Positions 11,391-22,543 of a DNA stretch of 64,000 nucleotides are shown here, piece after piece. Both the position numbers and the translations under genes were made by a program. The DNA lies in assembly GCA_036852015.1 (NCBI GenBank), contig JAANDG010000547.1, positions 1 to 64,000 of the forward strand, read 5' to 3'. The notes beneath the pieces were generated by a model, which was given only the letters and a program-made list of their open reading frames with translations, made no database searches and had not been told where the DNA came from. Source of the stretch: Pelodera strongyloides. Taxonomy: Eukaryota > Nematoda > Chromadorea > Rhabditida > Rhabditidae. How positions within the stretch are numbered: position 1 is the stretch's first letter; every line of letters begins with the position of its first letter.

Positions 11391-11822
11391 TTAAAGGGAC
11401 ATGCCAACGAGAAAAATATTTGCTCAATTTACGTGCACGGCGAAATTTCAGAAAAAATTACGGGGAAACACCTTTTAACCTAGAACGCACGGAGTTATTC
11501 TCCGGCAAACTGTTTTGCCAGGTACCGCAGTCAGAATACATTTTTACGCTATATTAGGGCAATGTAGTATTGGAAACGTAGTAAATGGTAGGAACGATCT
11601 GCATTCATTTAAACACCAGACGGCTGTCGCCGCCTGAGGCGACTTTATAAACCAAAGGATAAACACGTATTTCCATAAACAAGTATTTTGACGTTTCAGA
11701 CTACGGCAGAACAGCTTGCCGGGGAATAACTCGAGTGTTTGGAGTAAAGAAAAACGGTTTTCGCAGTAATATCTGCCCAAGCAAATTGAGGAAAACATTA
11801 TTCTGTGGGCTTGTCCCTTTAA
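11391..11822. mobile_element. Palindromic MITE, family H copy 2
   Basis: Ends TTAAAGGGACATGCCAACGA and CTGTGGGCTTGTCCCTTTAA. Inner arm sequence GGCAAACTGTTTTGCCAGGT faces its complement near 11700. The arms match those of 7764-8220 with many substitutions. It separates the two copies of the tandem duplication. Confidence 0.8.
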
Positions 11823-12193
11823 ACAGCAATGAAAGTATGCCACTATGTATATGGAAACTGCGTAATGATATTCCAAGTCAAGTAACCAAATAAACACAGT
11901 GCACGCATTCTTGTGGACATGATAGTCTTGTTCTACTTTAGTTGATTTGCATTCATTATTCTTAAAACAAAAGGGTTTTAGATAAGGAAAATGGTTGCTG
12001 AATCGTTTGTGGAGCAATCAGAAACGTGCACATCATTTCAAAAGAGCGAAATTATGTCATCAGGAAATGATTTGTCGGAAATTAGGACATAGGAGCCCAT
12101 ATAAAAATCGGTAGGTATTTTACAACGATGTACTTACTATCCGAGATCCCGTTTTCTGAAACGGATTTTTGCATTCCCATGCTTTAGACGCAA

Positions 12194-12476
12194 TTAAAGG
12201 GTCCGTTTCAGGTAATCCCTATTTTTGATGACTTCATCATAGTGGGGATGTATTCGAATTTCCAGAAAAAAAATGCACGCATTAGTCAGCACCTTACCCT
12301 AGTCACTCACATCAAAGAATCTACCGCCGCTGTCAGGAACCTTCATGCTAATTGGCCAGTATCGCCGCGCACAAAAACGGTGTCCGCCACAGAGGTAACT
12401 CCATATGGCGCAACCATGGCGCACGTAATCAAAAATAGGGGGGGGGGGCTTACATGAAATGTGATAACGCTTTAAA
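12194..12476. mobile_element. MITE, family O copy 2
   Basis: Starts TTAAAGGGTCCGTTTCAGGT and ends with CATGAAATGTGATAACGCTTTAA after a G run at 12439-12449. The interior shares GTATCGCCGCGCACAAAA with the copy at 10014-10395. Confidence 0.7.
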
Positions 12477-12534
12477 ATTAGCATGGAGTCGAGATAACTT
12501 GCCTGTAAGCCCCTCTACTAGCAGAAATACGGAA

Positions 12535-12985
12535 TGCTCTTTACCAAAAACCATCCTTGTGTCGTGGTATAACGACCGGCTTCAAAAACGTATATTGGAT
12601 AACTGCACTCGCAAACATTCTGTGCGAATTACACTAAAGTTCGCACAGAATGTTTGCGTAATTGTACACTAAAGTGTACATTTACAGTAAAAAAAATCAC
12701 AGAGTACCGCGCGTTATCATACGGAATCTACTTCCTAACTCGTCGCTTTGGTGGTAAACAAGGAAATTAGGTTATTCATATTTATGGATTTGCGCATCGT
12801 AGAGAGATGTGCTAAGTGTTATTTAGTTCTAATATATCGTACTTTTTTGCAGCGCATCGATCTAACGTAATGGAAATCCGAACTTGGTATACAGCGAAAA
12901 ATATGAGAGATTGGATCGTACCGTTTCGAGCCCGTGTCTGGTGTCACTTCATCAGCGTACTCATAGGAACTGGATTATCATGATT
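12535..12985 (+). pseudogene. Exon-like blocks of the unrecognised gene, copy 2 (frameshifted)
   Basis: This repeats the two blocks seen at 10680-11119. One extra base early in block 1 moves KTILVSWYNDRLQKRIL out of the acceptor frame, and the GTAAAC donor is lost. In block 2 several indels replace the acidic reading of copy 1 by another frame ending in a stop. It is most simply a dead copy. The best-preserved piece is the tract around the WYNDR codons and the GATGTCACTTCATCAGCG-like end of block 2. Confidence 0.4.
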
Positions 12986-13486
12986 GTTTGTATTCATTTA
13001 TTTATTTTGCTAGTTTATGTAATATCCGACTCATAAGATCATGGTATAATCCGCCAACAGGGAAGCGGTACAGGTACAGGGCACGAATATGATAAAGGCA
13101 GCTTTCTATGTAACTCTTCCAGTAAGTTGGCGGCCATTGAAAGAAATTCAGATAACCACAGAAATCCAGAATTGCCAGGACATATAAAATTTTATCCACA
13201 TCAATAGGAAAAGTTATAAAAGGAGAATAGTGTGCGCATCTCTAATGTCCCTCTAATTAGCTTTAAAAAAAAGTCTATCATTGTCGCAAATCCAAGCCCA
13301 ACATAGGGCCAATCAGCGAAAATGCAGGTGACATTTGCTACTGCGTGTCCCTGGCTATGGTTAATTAATTGCTCGTTAATACGTAAAGGTTGCTCATCGT
13401 AAGGAAAAATATTTCACCCTACTACACTTCACAAGGAAAACCAGAGGAATCAAAAACTAGCGGTATGTTAAATGGAATGGGCCCTA

Positions 13487-13677
13487 TAAAGCGAACTACC
13501 GGCCGTTTCTTGAAACGCATCGAGTACTCCCTTCCCTGCTTTCCTATGCTTCATATACAAATGAGCATAAATTCGTAAAAAAAAAAATAGACCCCAATAG
13601 ACCCCCTTTTAGCATAACTGCATAAGAATGCTGATATTTGAGGTGCGTTTCAAAAACCGGCTGGTATTTCGCTTTAA
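13487..13677. mobile_element. MITE family A copy 1
   Basis: Left end AAAGCGAACTACCGGCCG, right end CCGGCTGGTATTTCGCTTTA. It is a diverged copy of the commonest short palindromic element in this window (about 180 bp, TTAA-type ends). Confidence 0.85.
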
Positions 13678-14125
13678 ATCGAGACGTACACTAGTCGCTG
13701 CAGTGTATATGTTGTATGCAAATATGTGTACAAGTACAAGTAGAAAAAATGCGGTATGCGCAGTTGTTTGCAGACAACAAATGTGAAGCCAATACCACCG
13801 TTCATTATGCCGTTCAGTTGGTACAAAAAATTAGCAAATCAAAAGGTAATGCGCGACAAATAACAAATGATAACCCAGCATGACAAATTAAATATTTCCG
13901 TTTGAATCCAAATTACGAGGAGCCTCGCCGAAATGAACGGAGCTCATAGAAGATGGGCTCGATTATTTCGGCCATCCTAAGCGAAAAACAGTGTAGATCA
14001 GACATTTCGTAATACCAATTGAGAAGTACTAAAATTTCCAAAATCACGTAAATATGCGCAATAAATTAGCGTCGTAGCGTTGCGGCGCGCTTAAAGTGTC
14101 TTCGTATTCCCTGAATGTGAGTTAC

Positions 14126-14268
14126 CTTTAATGAGGTTTCAAAGTCTACTTGAAATCTACCAAAGTAAATGATTTTATAATTTTTATACATTCCAAAGGT
14201 AGATTCTTCAGAAATACAAACGTAGCCATACTTGGAAATCACATAAGCAAACATTTGTGCTATGGACC
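14126..14268 (-). CDS. Possible isolated exon, unrecognised
   Basis: On the - strand a 143-base segment lies between a CTTATCAG acceptor and an AAAG/GTAACT donor and is open for 47 codons. It is rich in aromatic residues (MFAYVISKYGYVCIS...NYKIIYFGRF). No neighbouring exon with a matching phase was found with confidence; the only upstream candidate would leave a 57-base intron. It could be a real exon of a gene in this region or a chance open stretch. Confidence 0.2.
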
Positions 14269-14696
14269 CTGATAAGAGACGGCAATAAAAATAAAATAGA
14301 ATAGAAGCACATACAAAAACTGAACCAACGCCAGGAAATACTGCGTCGTGAGAATAAGGAGGTTTCAAGTATCCCGAAAAGTCCGTGTTTCTATCAATAG
14401 TACGGTATTATCGTGTAGTTCCAAGATACGGTGAATTTCTGCAACCTGACCGCGACAAGGACCGCCCCTTTCAATGGACGCACACTAGGCGCGTTCCGCC
14501 TCCACAGTGAAAAATGTTAAAAACCATGCGTCCACAGTTAGAATGCGAAAAACCAATTAAACCTTGAAGTACCATCAGACACTTCGTGGGACTCTACCGC
14601 AAATTTTGTGAACTATTAATAAAATGTGTGTCATGCAATAAACAAAAACAGGGAGTGCATGCACTCTTCGCAGATATTTTCATGCGGAGCTATACT

Positions 14697-14944
14697 GGGG
14701 TTTGCAAGTATGCCAAAAACCGCGAATTTTCCTTGCAAGTATCAATTGCAAAATAGTGTGCCAATCTACCGTAATTTTGACACATCCGCATTATAGAAAA
14801 TCCGCCATCAAAGACAATTTTTGTTGAACAAATGGTCCCGTGGCGATCGGTTGTAAAAACTGCCTGTAGATATTCTCGTGTAGTTCCAAGATACGGTAAA
14901 TTTTTCGATACTTGCAAGGAAAATCTGGCATACTTGCAAACCCC
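14697..14944. mobile_element. Palindromic MITE, family L
   Basis: Terminal inverted repeats of about 45 bp. The left starts GGGGTTTGCAAGTATGCCA and the right ends with its complement (TGGCATACTTGCAAACCCC), each followed inward by a CCTTGCAAGTATC-type block. The interior is unique AT-rich sequence. No coding capacity. Confidence 0.85.
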
Positions 14945-15583
14945 ATAATAGAATGTGGATGAACAACAGGAAGCAGCTCCGAAATTTTTATAAGGCGAAT
15001 CGACTATTAAGGGTAGGATAAATTGCTTCGCAACTCACTGAATACAGCGCGAAACTTTGGCCGGTGCGTCCTGCAAAAATAAGTGTGCGCGGGTGTGGCG
15101 ACCCACACATTTTGGGCGTAGTGTAGGCGGCGCACAGACGGCGCAAAGCCAAATCTGGGTCTTGTGTTCAGAGGTTCATATTCGTGTTGCATATGTGTGT
15201 GATTGCTGAGAGCTACGAGATGAAACGAATCACAATTTCACGAAAGCTACGAGATGAAACAATCCACGCCAGCGCTGGTGCCCAGGCTTTTTCTAGGCCC
15301 GCAAGCACAGGCCTGCCGTAAGCTATATAGTGACGTGTGCTAGTATCCTGTCCTTGAGTTTTCAATCGTACAGTCAATTTCTGGATTTCTGTGGTTTTCT
15401 GAAGCTCTTTCTAGTTTAATTCAAATTGTATGTACTATATTTATGTATTGTTCACAATCATGATTATTTATTCGTGAGAAGCACAAGCATCGAGGACTTT
15501 CTTATTGTAGAAATCCCATATCTTGGAAATATGGGCTCACAGTTAGCCGCTTCACTCTGACCGACACAATTACATATACTTAC

Positions 15584-15735
15584 TGTCCGAATTTTTGTTT
15601 GTTGTCCAGTACATATGCATAAGCTCAACATAACTTGCTCAAAAACAGCGAATTTAATGTGAAACAACGTGCTATCCTTGGAGCTACTAGGCTGGCGGCA
15701 GTTAGGCAAACAGACATCGTCTCCCACACTTGTTT
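15584..15735 (-). CDS. Possible cysteine-rich exon, unrecognised
   Basis: On the - strand this 152-base segment follows a CATATTAG acceptor and ends at an excellent donor (ACA/GTAAGT). It is open for 50 codons containing GDDVCLPNC, then alternating hydrophobic residues (LFHIKFAVF), then SLCICTG. The Cys pairs and strand-like pattern suggest an extracellular fold. Neighbouring exons were not secured. The candidate upstream exon at about 15905-15950 has a phase that would create a stop. It may belong to the same loose family as the + strand genes at 16.2 and 23.3 kb, or it may be a relic. Confidence 0.3.
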
Positions 15736-16219
15736 CTAATATGCGAAAGCGAACATTCTGTAAACCCTTGGCAAAGGCTCAGAATTGTATATGTATGAAG
15801 GATTCGTGAATTATACCCCTTCAAGCGTAGATTGTAGATTCCTTTCGTTTGCAAAATGCTAGGGAAAAAATCAGGTGCGACATATATCACGCTTACATTG
15901 GTTATGTTGTGAAAGTTTCCTAATAGTATTGCCTTCATAATTATATGACTGGAAAAACGTCAGTATGCAGAGGCTTGTTCTGGATAATCTTTTTACTTTA
16001 GTTGTCCGCTAGATGTCGCGTGGTGAAGGAAAACCTGCCGGTGAAAATGATCAAGTGCCGCTGGACGAGAAGTATGATACATTTCTTACTTTATTTTTAT
16101 TTTACGAGCAATCTCAAGGAACAGCGCCGAAGCCGCGAGTACTATCAGCTAGTTCTATACCTATATAAATATAGATAAAGACGGGGCTTTTGCTGCTATA
16201 GTCCTGGGCATTTTCACAG

Positions 16220-17087
16220 GCAGAAACATACTCGTGTTTGGTTCGACTGGCTCTATGCGGCTATATTCTAGATTCGATATTTGGGACGCGCAGCAAAATA
16301 ACATGTATAACAGAACATGACCCCAGTGCGGTGTTATACTGTACAGACAGCTTCCGCGCCGCTGAGCATAAGCAAGCAAAAGCAGTGGACAATATTAGGA
16401 GAACGGCGGTTGTCTGTGCTGTCCGTACGCGACGGGCATCTGTCCACAAGTACTGCGACTGCGTTCCCGGTGCGCAGTGCTCTGTTAGATGTAGACAGTA
16501 TTCCAGCGAGTAAGGTTAGCATAAAGAAGATTTTAGTGGGGGATATAAATTAATCATGAAATATTGTAATCGATTATTCATCGGTTACTTATTATTTTAA
16601 TAAAATGCGTTTTTTTAATTGGGTTAGTAGATAGTATGTTTGTGATAATGGATATGTATATTTTTAGGAACGAACTAGCTCTGTCAAAAGTTTTTGGAAA
16701 CTTCGACAATCCGTACCCAGAATTTTTGCTTAGTGATGTTGCCCGGTGGTACGACCGTAAGGACCCCCGGATTACAATAAGATGGAACACACCAAGTCGT
16801 TTCTTACGTGGAAAAGAGAAGAAATTTCTGAAAAAGAGTAAGTGATCGGGACCTAATAATAATGTGCTAAAATTGGATTGCGCACGACCTAAATAAGGGT
16901 TTCAGGCTTTGTAAAGAGCCGGCGCAGGGTTGGCATCATCTAGGCGTGCTCATGACGATCAGTAACGTGTGCATGTATTTGTCATTACTAGAGCCTCATC
17001 ATGAGCGGTCTTTTTGTGTTCGTAATCTCTTTCGCACGATATGAAAATAATGCCGCAACTGAGAGCCCAGGTACCCTCAGGGCCAGG

Positions 17088-17130
<43 letters not shown>

Positions 17131-20005
17131 CACACGCACGCACACACACGCACACACACACACACACACACAAACTATGTTAGCGCTATCGCGCTAAAAA
17201 AGGATACACACACAAAAAAATTCAAGGAAGCCAACACAAGCCAACAAAAATTCCTCAAATGTCTGGTATTCTAGGAATGGTAACCCGAATTCAAATCAGA
17301 CCCCGAGGAGAACCATTAGCTCCGGTGGAAGTCCCTGTTGCAAAAAGCAATTATTCATTTGATGCCGAGCAAGATTTTTTTTATACGGTAAGAATTGTCC
17401 TTCTATAGCTGTAATCATAACTGCGCAACACGCATTGCATCAGAGATTACCTCTCATAAAAATATTTGACATGAAATAGTACCGCTATCTAAACCCAACG
17501 CGTTTCCAGCCATCCTATCAATTTAAGGTAGTATCAAGTGAAACTTGTTTTGCTAATCAGAGCACCAAAAGCAGAGGACAATACGTAGTAGTTGCTGCAA
17601 CAACATATTTGAGCAAACTTAAAAAGAAGCCGCGTTTGCTAATATTTTTCACGTTTCACATCGTTCAGCACACGATTTCCACACTATTTCCATTTTATTC
17701 CTTTTAGGTTCAGCTAAAGCTGATGTCTGTCACGGACGATGGATATGAAACATGCATTGCAGAGGCCTGGGTTGCAGGTAACTTTATTGGATTTTAGCAC
17801 ATTGTGTATTAATTTATGTAGAAGAACTAGCGTTGAAATGAGCTCGCCGAACGCCATAAGTAGCCTGGAACGGCAAGATGCGATGGCCGCCTGTACATAA
17901 CTTTGCACCGCCTCACAGCGCGTAACGTCGGTGTTCATGCCCAGCTTCCCGCAGAATTTACCACGGCTTTGGAAAAAGTGATAGTGTTTGCTTTTTTACG
18001 TGGGAACAATTAGTCAGTGCTCGCTGCACTGTTGAATTAGTAAAAAATAAACGGCACATTTCTAGTCTTTTTATATTATTTTCAGATTGTAATACATTTT
18101 TTTTTAGTTCTTCCAAACGATATGAAGGACAAGTTTAAGGCGAAACCGAAATTTCATTGGTGCGACGAAATTTCAAGGTTAGTGATAAATACCTGCGAAA
18201 ACAACGTAGTTGGGTTTGTAGATATGATTTTTATTATAATTTGCAGCGCTCTCATCACCTCAACTGTCTCATGTATTTGGGTCATTAAATTTAAAATAGG
18301 TAATCTAATCAGAGGCATTTGCAATTTGCACACCGCTGGAAAGTGACTTTGTAGACATATCTGCAATCGAGTACAGCCATATAAGTTCTGCCTTACACTA
18401 AAATAGCCGATGAGTACTTTTTGGAGCAGAAACTTAACCAAATAATATGCGCTATTTTTCATGTTTTTGTGCAGTGCCTTTCGTTGTTCAATTAGCTAAT
18501 GTTACTTAATTTTTTAGAGCAAAATCGTCTGAATACTGGAATGACGTTCGCAAAAACCAAAATGGCATACTAAAGAAGTTCAAAAAGGATCCTAATGGAC
18601 ACTCCGAAAACGGAATAATTGGAGTACTTGAAGGTTTCTTTTCGTTGCATTTTTTTTATTAATGTGTAAATTTAAGGGAGTAGGCGCACGAGTAGGCGCA
18701 ATTCATTAATTTAATTTAGTAACTGAATTTATTAATTTAATTCAGTACATTAATTTATTAATATAACTTAGTACATTAGTTTATTAATTTATTAATTTAG
18801 GGAAGCAGGCATGATACGAGGGTTTCTAGTTTCTATGCTAAACGCAATGGGCAATGCCGATGCCCACGGAACTTAGGGAGAATATTTAGAGGGAAGCAGG
18901 TTCATTTAGAGTGCTCAACTATTATTTCAGGAAACTTCTGTGGCGCTTGTAAACCCAATTATGAAAAAATACCATCACCTTACGGAAAGCAAGTGCTAAA
19001 ACTCAAAGCGCATCAATATCTCAATCCGAGTACCTTCAAGTTTGTTTGTTTTCTTTTCTAAAGAACAATACTAAGTATTTCCATTCACTAAGCTATGAGC
19101 AAAAAAAACTAATAATATGTCAACCAACAAGAGACTGAATACCTCACATTTAGTTACCAATGGAAAAAAATTGGTAGAATTTATCAACATATTTGCCGCA
19201 CAGTATTGCACAATAAATACCAAATAAGAACAAAATAACTAGGTTTAATTACCCGACCCTACTTGTTACTTTTTCAGCTGGTACTTTTTCGATATATACT
19301 GCTACAAAGCTGTCTATAATTATAATTGTCACAGTCGTCTCCCGCCACACTATGTGAATATTGCTGTATGTAAAAAAGGATCGCCCGCGGATCGGTTAGT
19401 GTTCTTCGTCGTAAACTTACTCAAAATAAGAAGAAAAAACATTCATATGAAGCGGAGAAATCATTTGTCGTTTGTTTTGTGCACAATTATTTCGCTTTTC
19501 TATATTGGGTATACTAATTTAGGAAGTGCGCCGGAAAATTGAAGCTCTTGAACCCAGAGAACAACCTCTTCATTATGAAAAAAACGTTTATCGAAAAAAA
19601 TGTAAGTAAAAACTCTTATAAACATAAACATAGCAGAAAGATGGCGGATTCATATTGACTGAGAGACTGCGAACTGCTATGCTATGCCATGGAACGGCTG
19701 CTTATTTTTATTTATTAGTTATTATATTTTGCGTCAAGACCATAGTACGGTAATTGTCTTTGAACAACTTCCTATCAAAAAATGATAGTTTATCTGCCTA
19801 TCCGTCGTAACTAAATTACTAAATAAACATAGCAGAAAGATGGCGGATTCATATTGATTAAGAGACTGCGAACTAGTAAGTGATCCATTATCCAAATCAC
19901 GTGTATCATGATGGATCATGGCATGGTCGTTTGTGTAAATGCAATAATTTTCAGAAGAATGGTAGCGATACAATTAAGCGCCTATATCTTGTTAATGAGG
20001 TTTGA
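16220..20005 (+). CDS. Unrecognised cysteine-containing protein, 10 phase-consistent exons (5' end uncertain)
   Basis: I do not recognise the family. Ten exons chain with agreeing phases: 16220-16509, 16668-16837, 17275-17387, 17708-17777, 18108-18177, 18518-18633, 18931-18988, 19278-19394, 19523-19601 and 19955-20005 (TGA). They give about 377 codons. The intron after 18988 uses a GC donor (GCAAGT); the others are GT-AG. The first exon has a hydrophobic run and many Cys (HKYCDCVPGAQC). The second has NPYPEFLLSDVARWYDR and a Lys-rich end. The middle has DGYETCIAEAWV. Late exons hold CGAC, WYFFDIYCY and scattered Cys. The pattern suggests a secreted or membrane-attached protein. A possible upstream start exon (ATG at 16013, exit at 16138) fits the phase but would leave an 81-base intron. 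Splicing is inferred, not observed. Confidence 0.65.
17088..17171. repeat. CA/TG microsatellite
   Basis: About 84 bp of nearly pure CA dinucleotide with a few CG interruptions, within an intron of the 16.2-20.0 kb gene. Its open frames on both strands are artefacts of the repeat. Confidence 0.97.
18700..18802. repeat. AT-rich imperfect tandem repeat
   Basis: Several degenerate copies of an ATTAATTTAATTCAGTAC-like unit lie in an intron of the 16.2-20.0 kb gene. Confidence 0.75.
19622..19876. repeat. Pair of 50-bp direct repeats in the last intron
   Basis: AACATAGCAGAAAGATGGCG plus the next 30 bases occurs at 19626-19675 and again at 19825-19874 with only two or three changes. Both are in the last intron of the unrecognised gene. 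Confidence 0.85.
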
Positions 20006-20040
20006 ATTTTTTATGATTTATTTTTAATGTATTTAATTTA

Positions 20041-20225
20041 TTTAAAGCGAAATACCAGCCGGTTTTTGAAACGCATCGTGGACAGCTGAATTCTTGTGTA
20101 TCTATGCAAAGTTGCTCGAATTTATCTCGCGCGCTTTTTTTCTAAGTTACGTTCATTTGCATAAGCTGCGCAAGAATGCTGGTGCAGATCGATGTGTTTC
20201 GAAAACAGGCCGGTATTTCGTCGGT
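20041..20225. mobile_element. MITE family A copy 2
   Basis: Starts TTTAAAGCGAAATACCAGCC and ends GGCCGGTATTTCG. It lies about 35 bp downstream of the stop codon of the unrecognised gene, so it may sit in the 3' untranslated region. Confidence 0.9.
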
Positions 20226-20821
20226 AAAAAGTGCTGACTATACCCAACTCCCTGCCCATATTTTATCCTGGGGCTCAATTAGGAAAATATGAGACGTAAT
20301 TACGAATTAAATTAATAATACAAATTAAAAATAAAATTATTTTTTCTTTCAAGTAAACTACGTGTCCCCGGCAGGAACATGTGGTTATGGTAGTTTTTGG
20401 GGGCGGGTTCGATGTTGATGATTGGCTCACGTGTTCTAATTTCTGGCCTAGCATAGAGAGTGCTAGAGATTGACAGTGCGAGAGAGTATGCGAGCATAAT
20501 CCAAAGGACATACTAGAATAATGAATTTAAACCTTTTTAATGATAGTTGTTTTTTGGCGTGCTGCTGGAGGGATGCCGTCATTTTGAACAGATTTTTGAC
20601 AAAATCAGAGTCGCAAGAAGCTCTGATTTTGCCAAATACCTTTCTAATGAGCGTTGTTCAAAGTTTCAAAGGCTTTTTCTTTTCAGGACCTGTGGATTGA
20701 ACTTTTTATTACCGAAGATATCGACATAACAAATGGTAAATGGACGACAGTTGAATGCAATGGTTGGTTGATTACGCAAATTGTTTTTATTTATCAGCGA
20801 AAAAAAAATGTCTAGTTCATT

Positions 20822-21270
20822 CAAAGGAGGAGGCTCACGAGATTTATGTGTACAATTTCTTTCTTCGTATGGACAGATGATGGTATTTGCTTCCAAGAAA
20901 CATGCCCTATGAAGCAAACGCTTTTAATTAGAAGGAATAAATCAATATAATGCTTTGAATTCTATCAACATTTTTTACCATAGCCTTTGTAAGTGTGTGT
21001 GTCCCGAGGCTATCTGGAGACTCAAAATAAGAAAATAAGGGTGCAACTATAGCTAGATACCCTCGGGACACATACAATAAGAGCCAAATACCCTCGGGAC
21101 ACAAAGGCTACGGTCAAGAATTTTGATAAAATTCTAAGCATTACATTGATTTATTCCTTCTAAATAAAAGCTTTTACTTCACAAGGTATGTTTATTGGAA
21201 GCAAATACCATCATCTATCGCTAAAAAGAAAGAAATCGCAAGCTTAGATCTCTTGAGACTCCTCCTTTAA
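20822..21270. mobile_element. Palindromic element, family B copy 1
   Basis: Ends CAAAGGAGGAGGCTCACGAG and GACTCCTCCTTTAA. Arms of about 180 bp contain GCAAATACCATCATCTA and its complement, plus a terminal stem of CCCTCGGGACAC motifs. The non-palindromic core (CAAAATAAGAAAATAAGGG) lies in the opposite orientation to that of the copy at 22001-22451, so the two inserted in opposite directions. Confidence 0.9.
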
Positions 21271-21674
21271 AGGGTGAGGCAGGCTCACGAGATGTACACT
21301 ATTCATAATTTAATAATATGATATTCCTATCTTATTCACCATACCAGTCAACACATGAGTACTTAATTTTATATCAAAATGAATTAAATACCGGCAATTT
21401 GTATATTCGGACATTCATTTTTACCGTATTATTGCGTTTTCAAAATTGAACGCGATACACGTACTGGCTGGAGGGACGAGACAAAAGACAGATTGAGAAA
21501 CGCGCGCTAATTTAAATGTTTATGTACTGTAGAAAGGAATAGCCGAACACGCTAATTGCCGTGCTTAATAAATTTTAATATGAAATTAGGTACTCATGTG
21601 TTAACTGGTATGCAGAATAGGAATATCATACTAAAATATAAAGAGAGTTTATCTCGTGAGCCTGACCCTTTAAA
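21266..21674. mobile_element. Palindromic element, family C
   Basis: Left end TTTAAAGGGTGAGGCAGGCT and right end GTGAGCCTGACCCTTTAAAG. Arms with ACACATGAGTACTTAATTT and its complement run about 100 bp each. It abuts family B on the left and family D on the right, sharing TTTAA at both junctions. Confidence 0.85.
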
Positions 21675-22543
21675 GGAACGCAGCCACGATATTTTCGCAA
21701 ATTTATATTTAATTTTCATTAAATATAGGAAGTTATGAGAAAACATTCAATACCAATACCAAATTCCAGAAAAACAAACTCGGGGAGAGAATTCACTGAG
21801 AATGGGAGTTACTCAACTACAGTAGATACGCAATTGCCCATGCAAAGGCTCATTATAATGTAATAAATGTTCTGCAGTGTTAGACAATTGTGATATGCTG
21901 TCACTGTAGGGTATTCAATCTCGGCCGCAATCTCATGCACATATATTGTTATCCAGTCACTCCCATTCTCAGTGAGTTATCTCCCTGGGTTCGTTTCTCT
22001 TTAAAGGAGGAGGCGCACGAGATCTAAGTGTACCATTTCTTTATTCTTATCGATATATGACGGCATTTGCTTCCAATAAACATGCCTTACGAAGCAAAAA
22101 CTTTTAATTAGAAGGAATAAATCAGTATAATGCTCAGCATTTTATCTAAATTCTTGACCGTAGCCTTTGTGTCCCGAGGGCATCTGGCTCTTATTGTATG
22201 TGTCCCGAGAGTATCTAGTTATAGTTGCACCCTTATTTTCTTATTTTGAGTCTCCCAGATACCCTCGGGACACACACAATTACAAAGGCTACGGTCAAGA
22301 ATTTAGATAAAATTGGGAGCATTATTCTGATTTATTCCTCCGAATTAAAAGCTTTTGCTTCGTAAGGCATCTTTCTTGGAAGCAAATGCCGTCATCTATC
22401 GATAAGAAGGAATAAATCGTACACTTAGATCTCGTGCGCCTCCTCCTTTAACTTCATATTGGTATTCTAATTTCCTTCACACCTTCCTATATTTAATGAA
22501 AATCAAATAAAAATTACGAATTTATCGTGACTGCGTTCCTTTA
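21670..22543. mobile_element. Palindromic element, family D, interrupted by family B
   Basis: The left end is TTTAAAGGAACGCAGCCACG and the right end (TCGTGACTGCGTTCCTTTAA) is its complement. Next to each end is a shared ATATTTAAT(G)AAAAT block in inverted orientation. The family B element at 22001-22451 splits it, so D is the older insertion. Confidence 0.85.
22001..22451. mobile_element. Palindromic element, family B copy 2 (nested)
   Basis: Ends TTAAAGGAGGAGGCGCACGA and GTGCGCCTCCTCCTTTAA. It is inserted within family D. It is about 85-90 percent like copy 1 by eye, with its asymmetric core reversed. Confidence 0.9.

Larger units (their letters stand above)
9890..13205. repeat. Direct tandem duplication of about 1.3 kb with decayed exons
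   Basis: Copy 1 (about 9890-11340) and copy 2 (about 11935-13205) are direct repeats. Aligned landmarks are a CTCAAAACAAGAAAC / CTTAAAACAAAAGG block, an O-family MITE in each (10014-10395; 12194-12476), GCCTGTAAGCCC...CTACTAGCAG, CCATCCTTGTGT, GCGCATCGATCTAAC, TGTCACTTCATCAGCG and ATCCAGAATTGCCA. Element H copy 2 sits between them. Identity is high in exon-like parts and lower elsewhere. Indels shift the frames of the second copy relative to the first, so both look like ageing copies of one gene fragment. Confidence 0.85.
13206..15583. other. Intergenic stretch with two palindromic elements and a weak exon
   Basis: It holds the family A element at 13487-13677, the family L palindrome at 14697-14944 and one possible - strand exon at 14126-14268. 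A 35-base motif (TCGTGTAGTTCCAAGATACGG) occurs both at about 14413 and inside the palindrome near 14877. I see no complete gene. Confidence 0.5.

Noticed and set aside
16959..17274. Cys-Val or His-Thr repeat proteins
   Set aside because: These are translations of the CA/TG microsatellite only.
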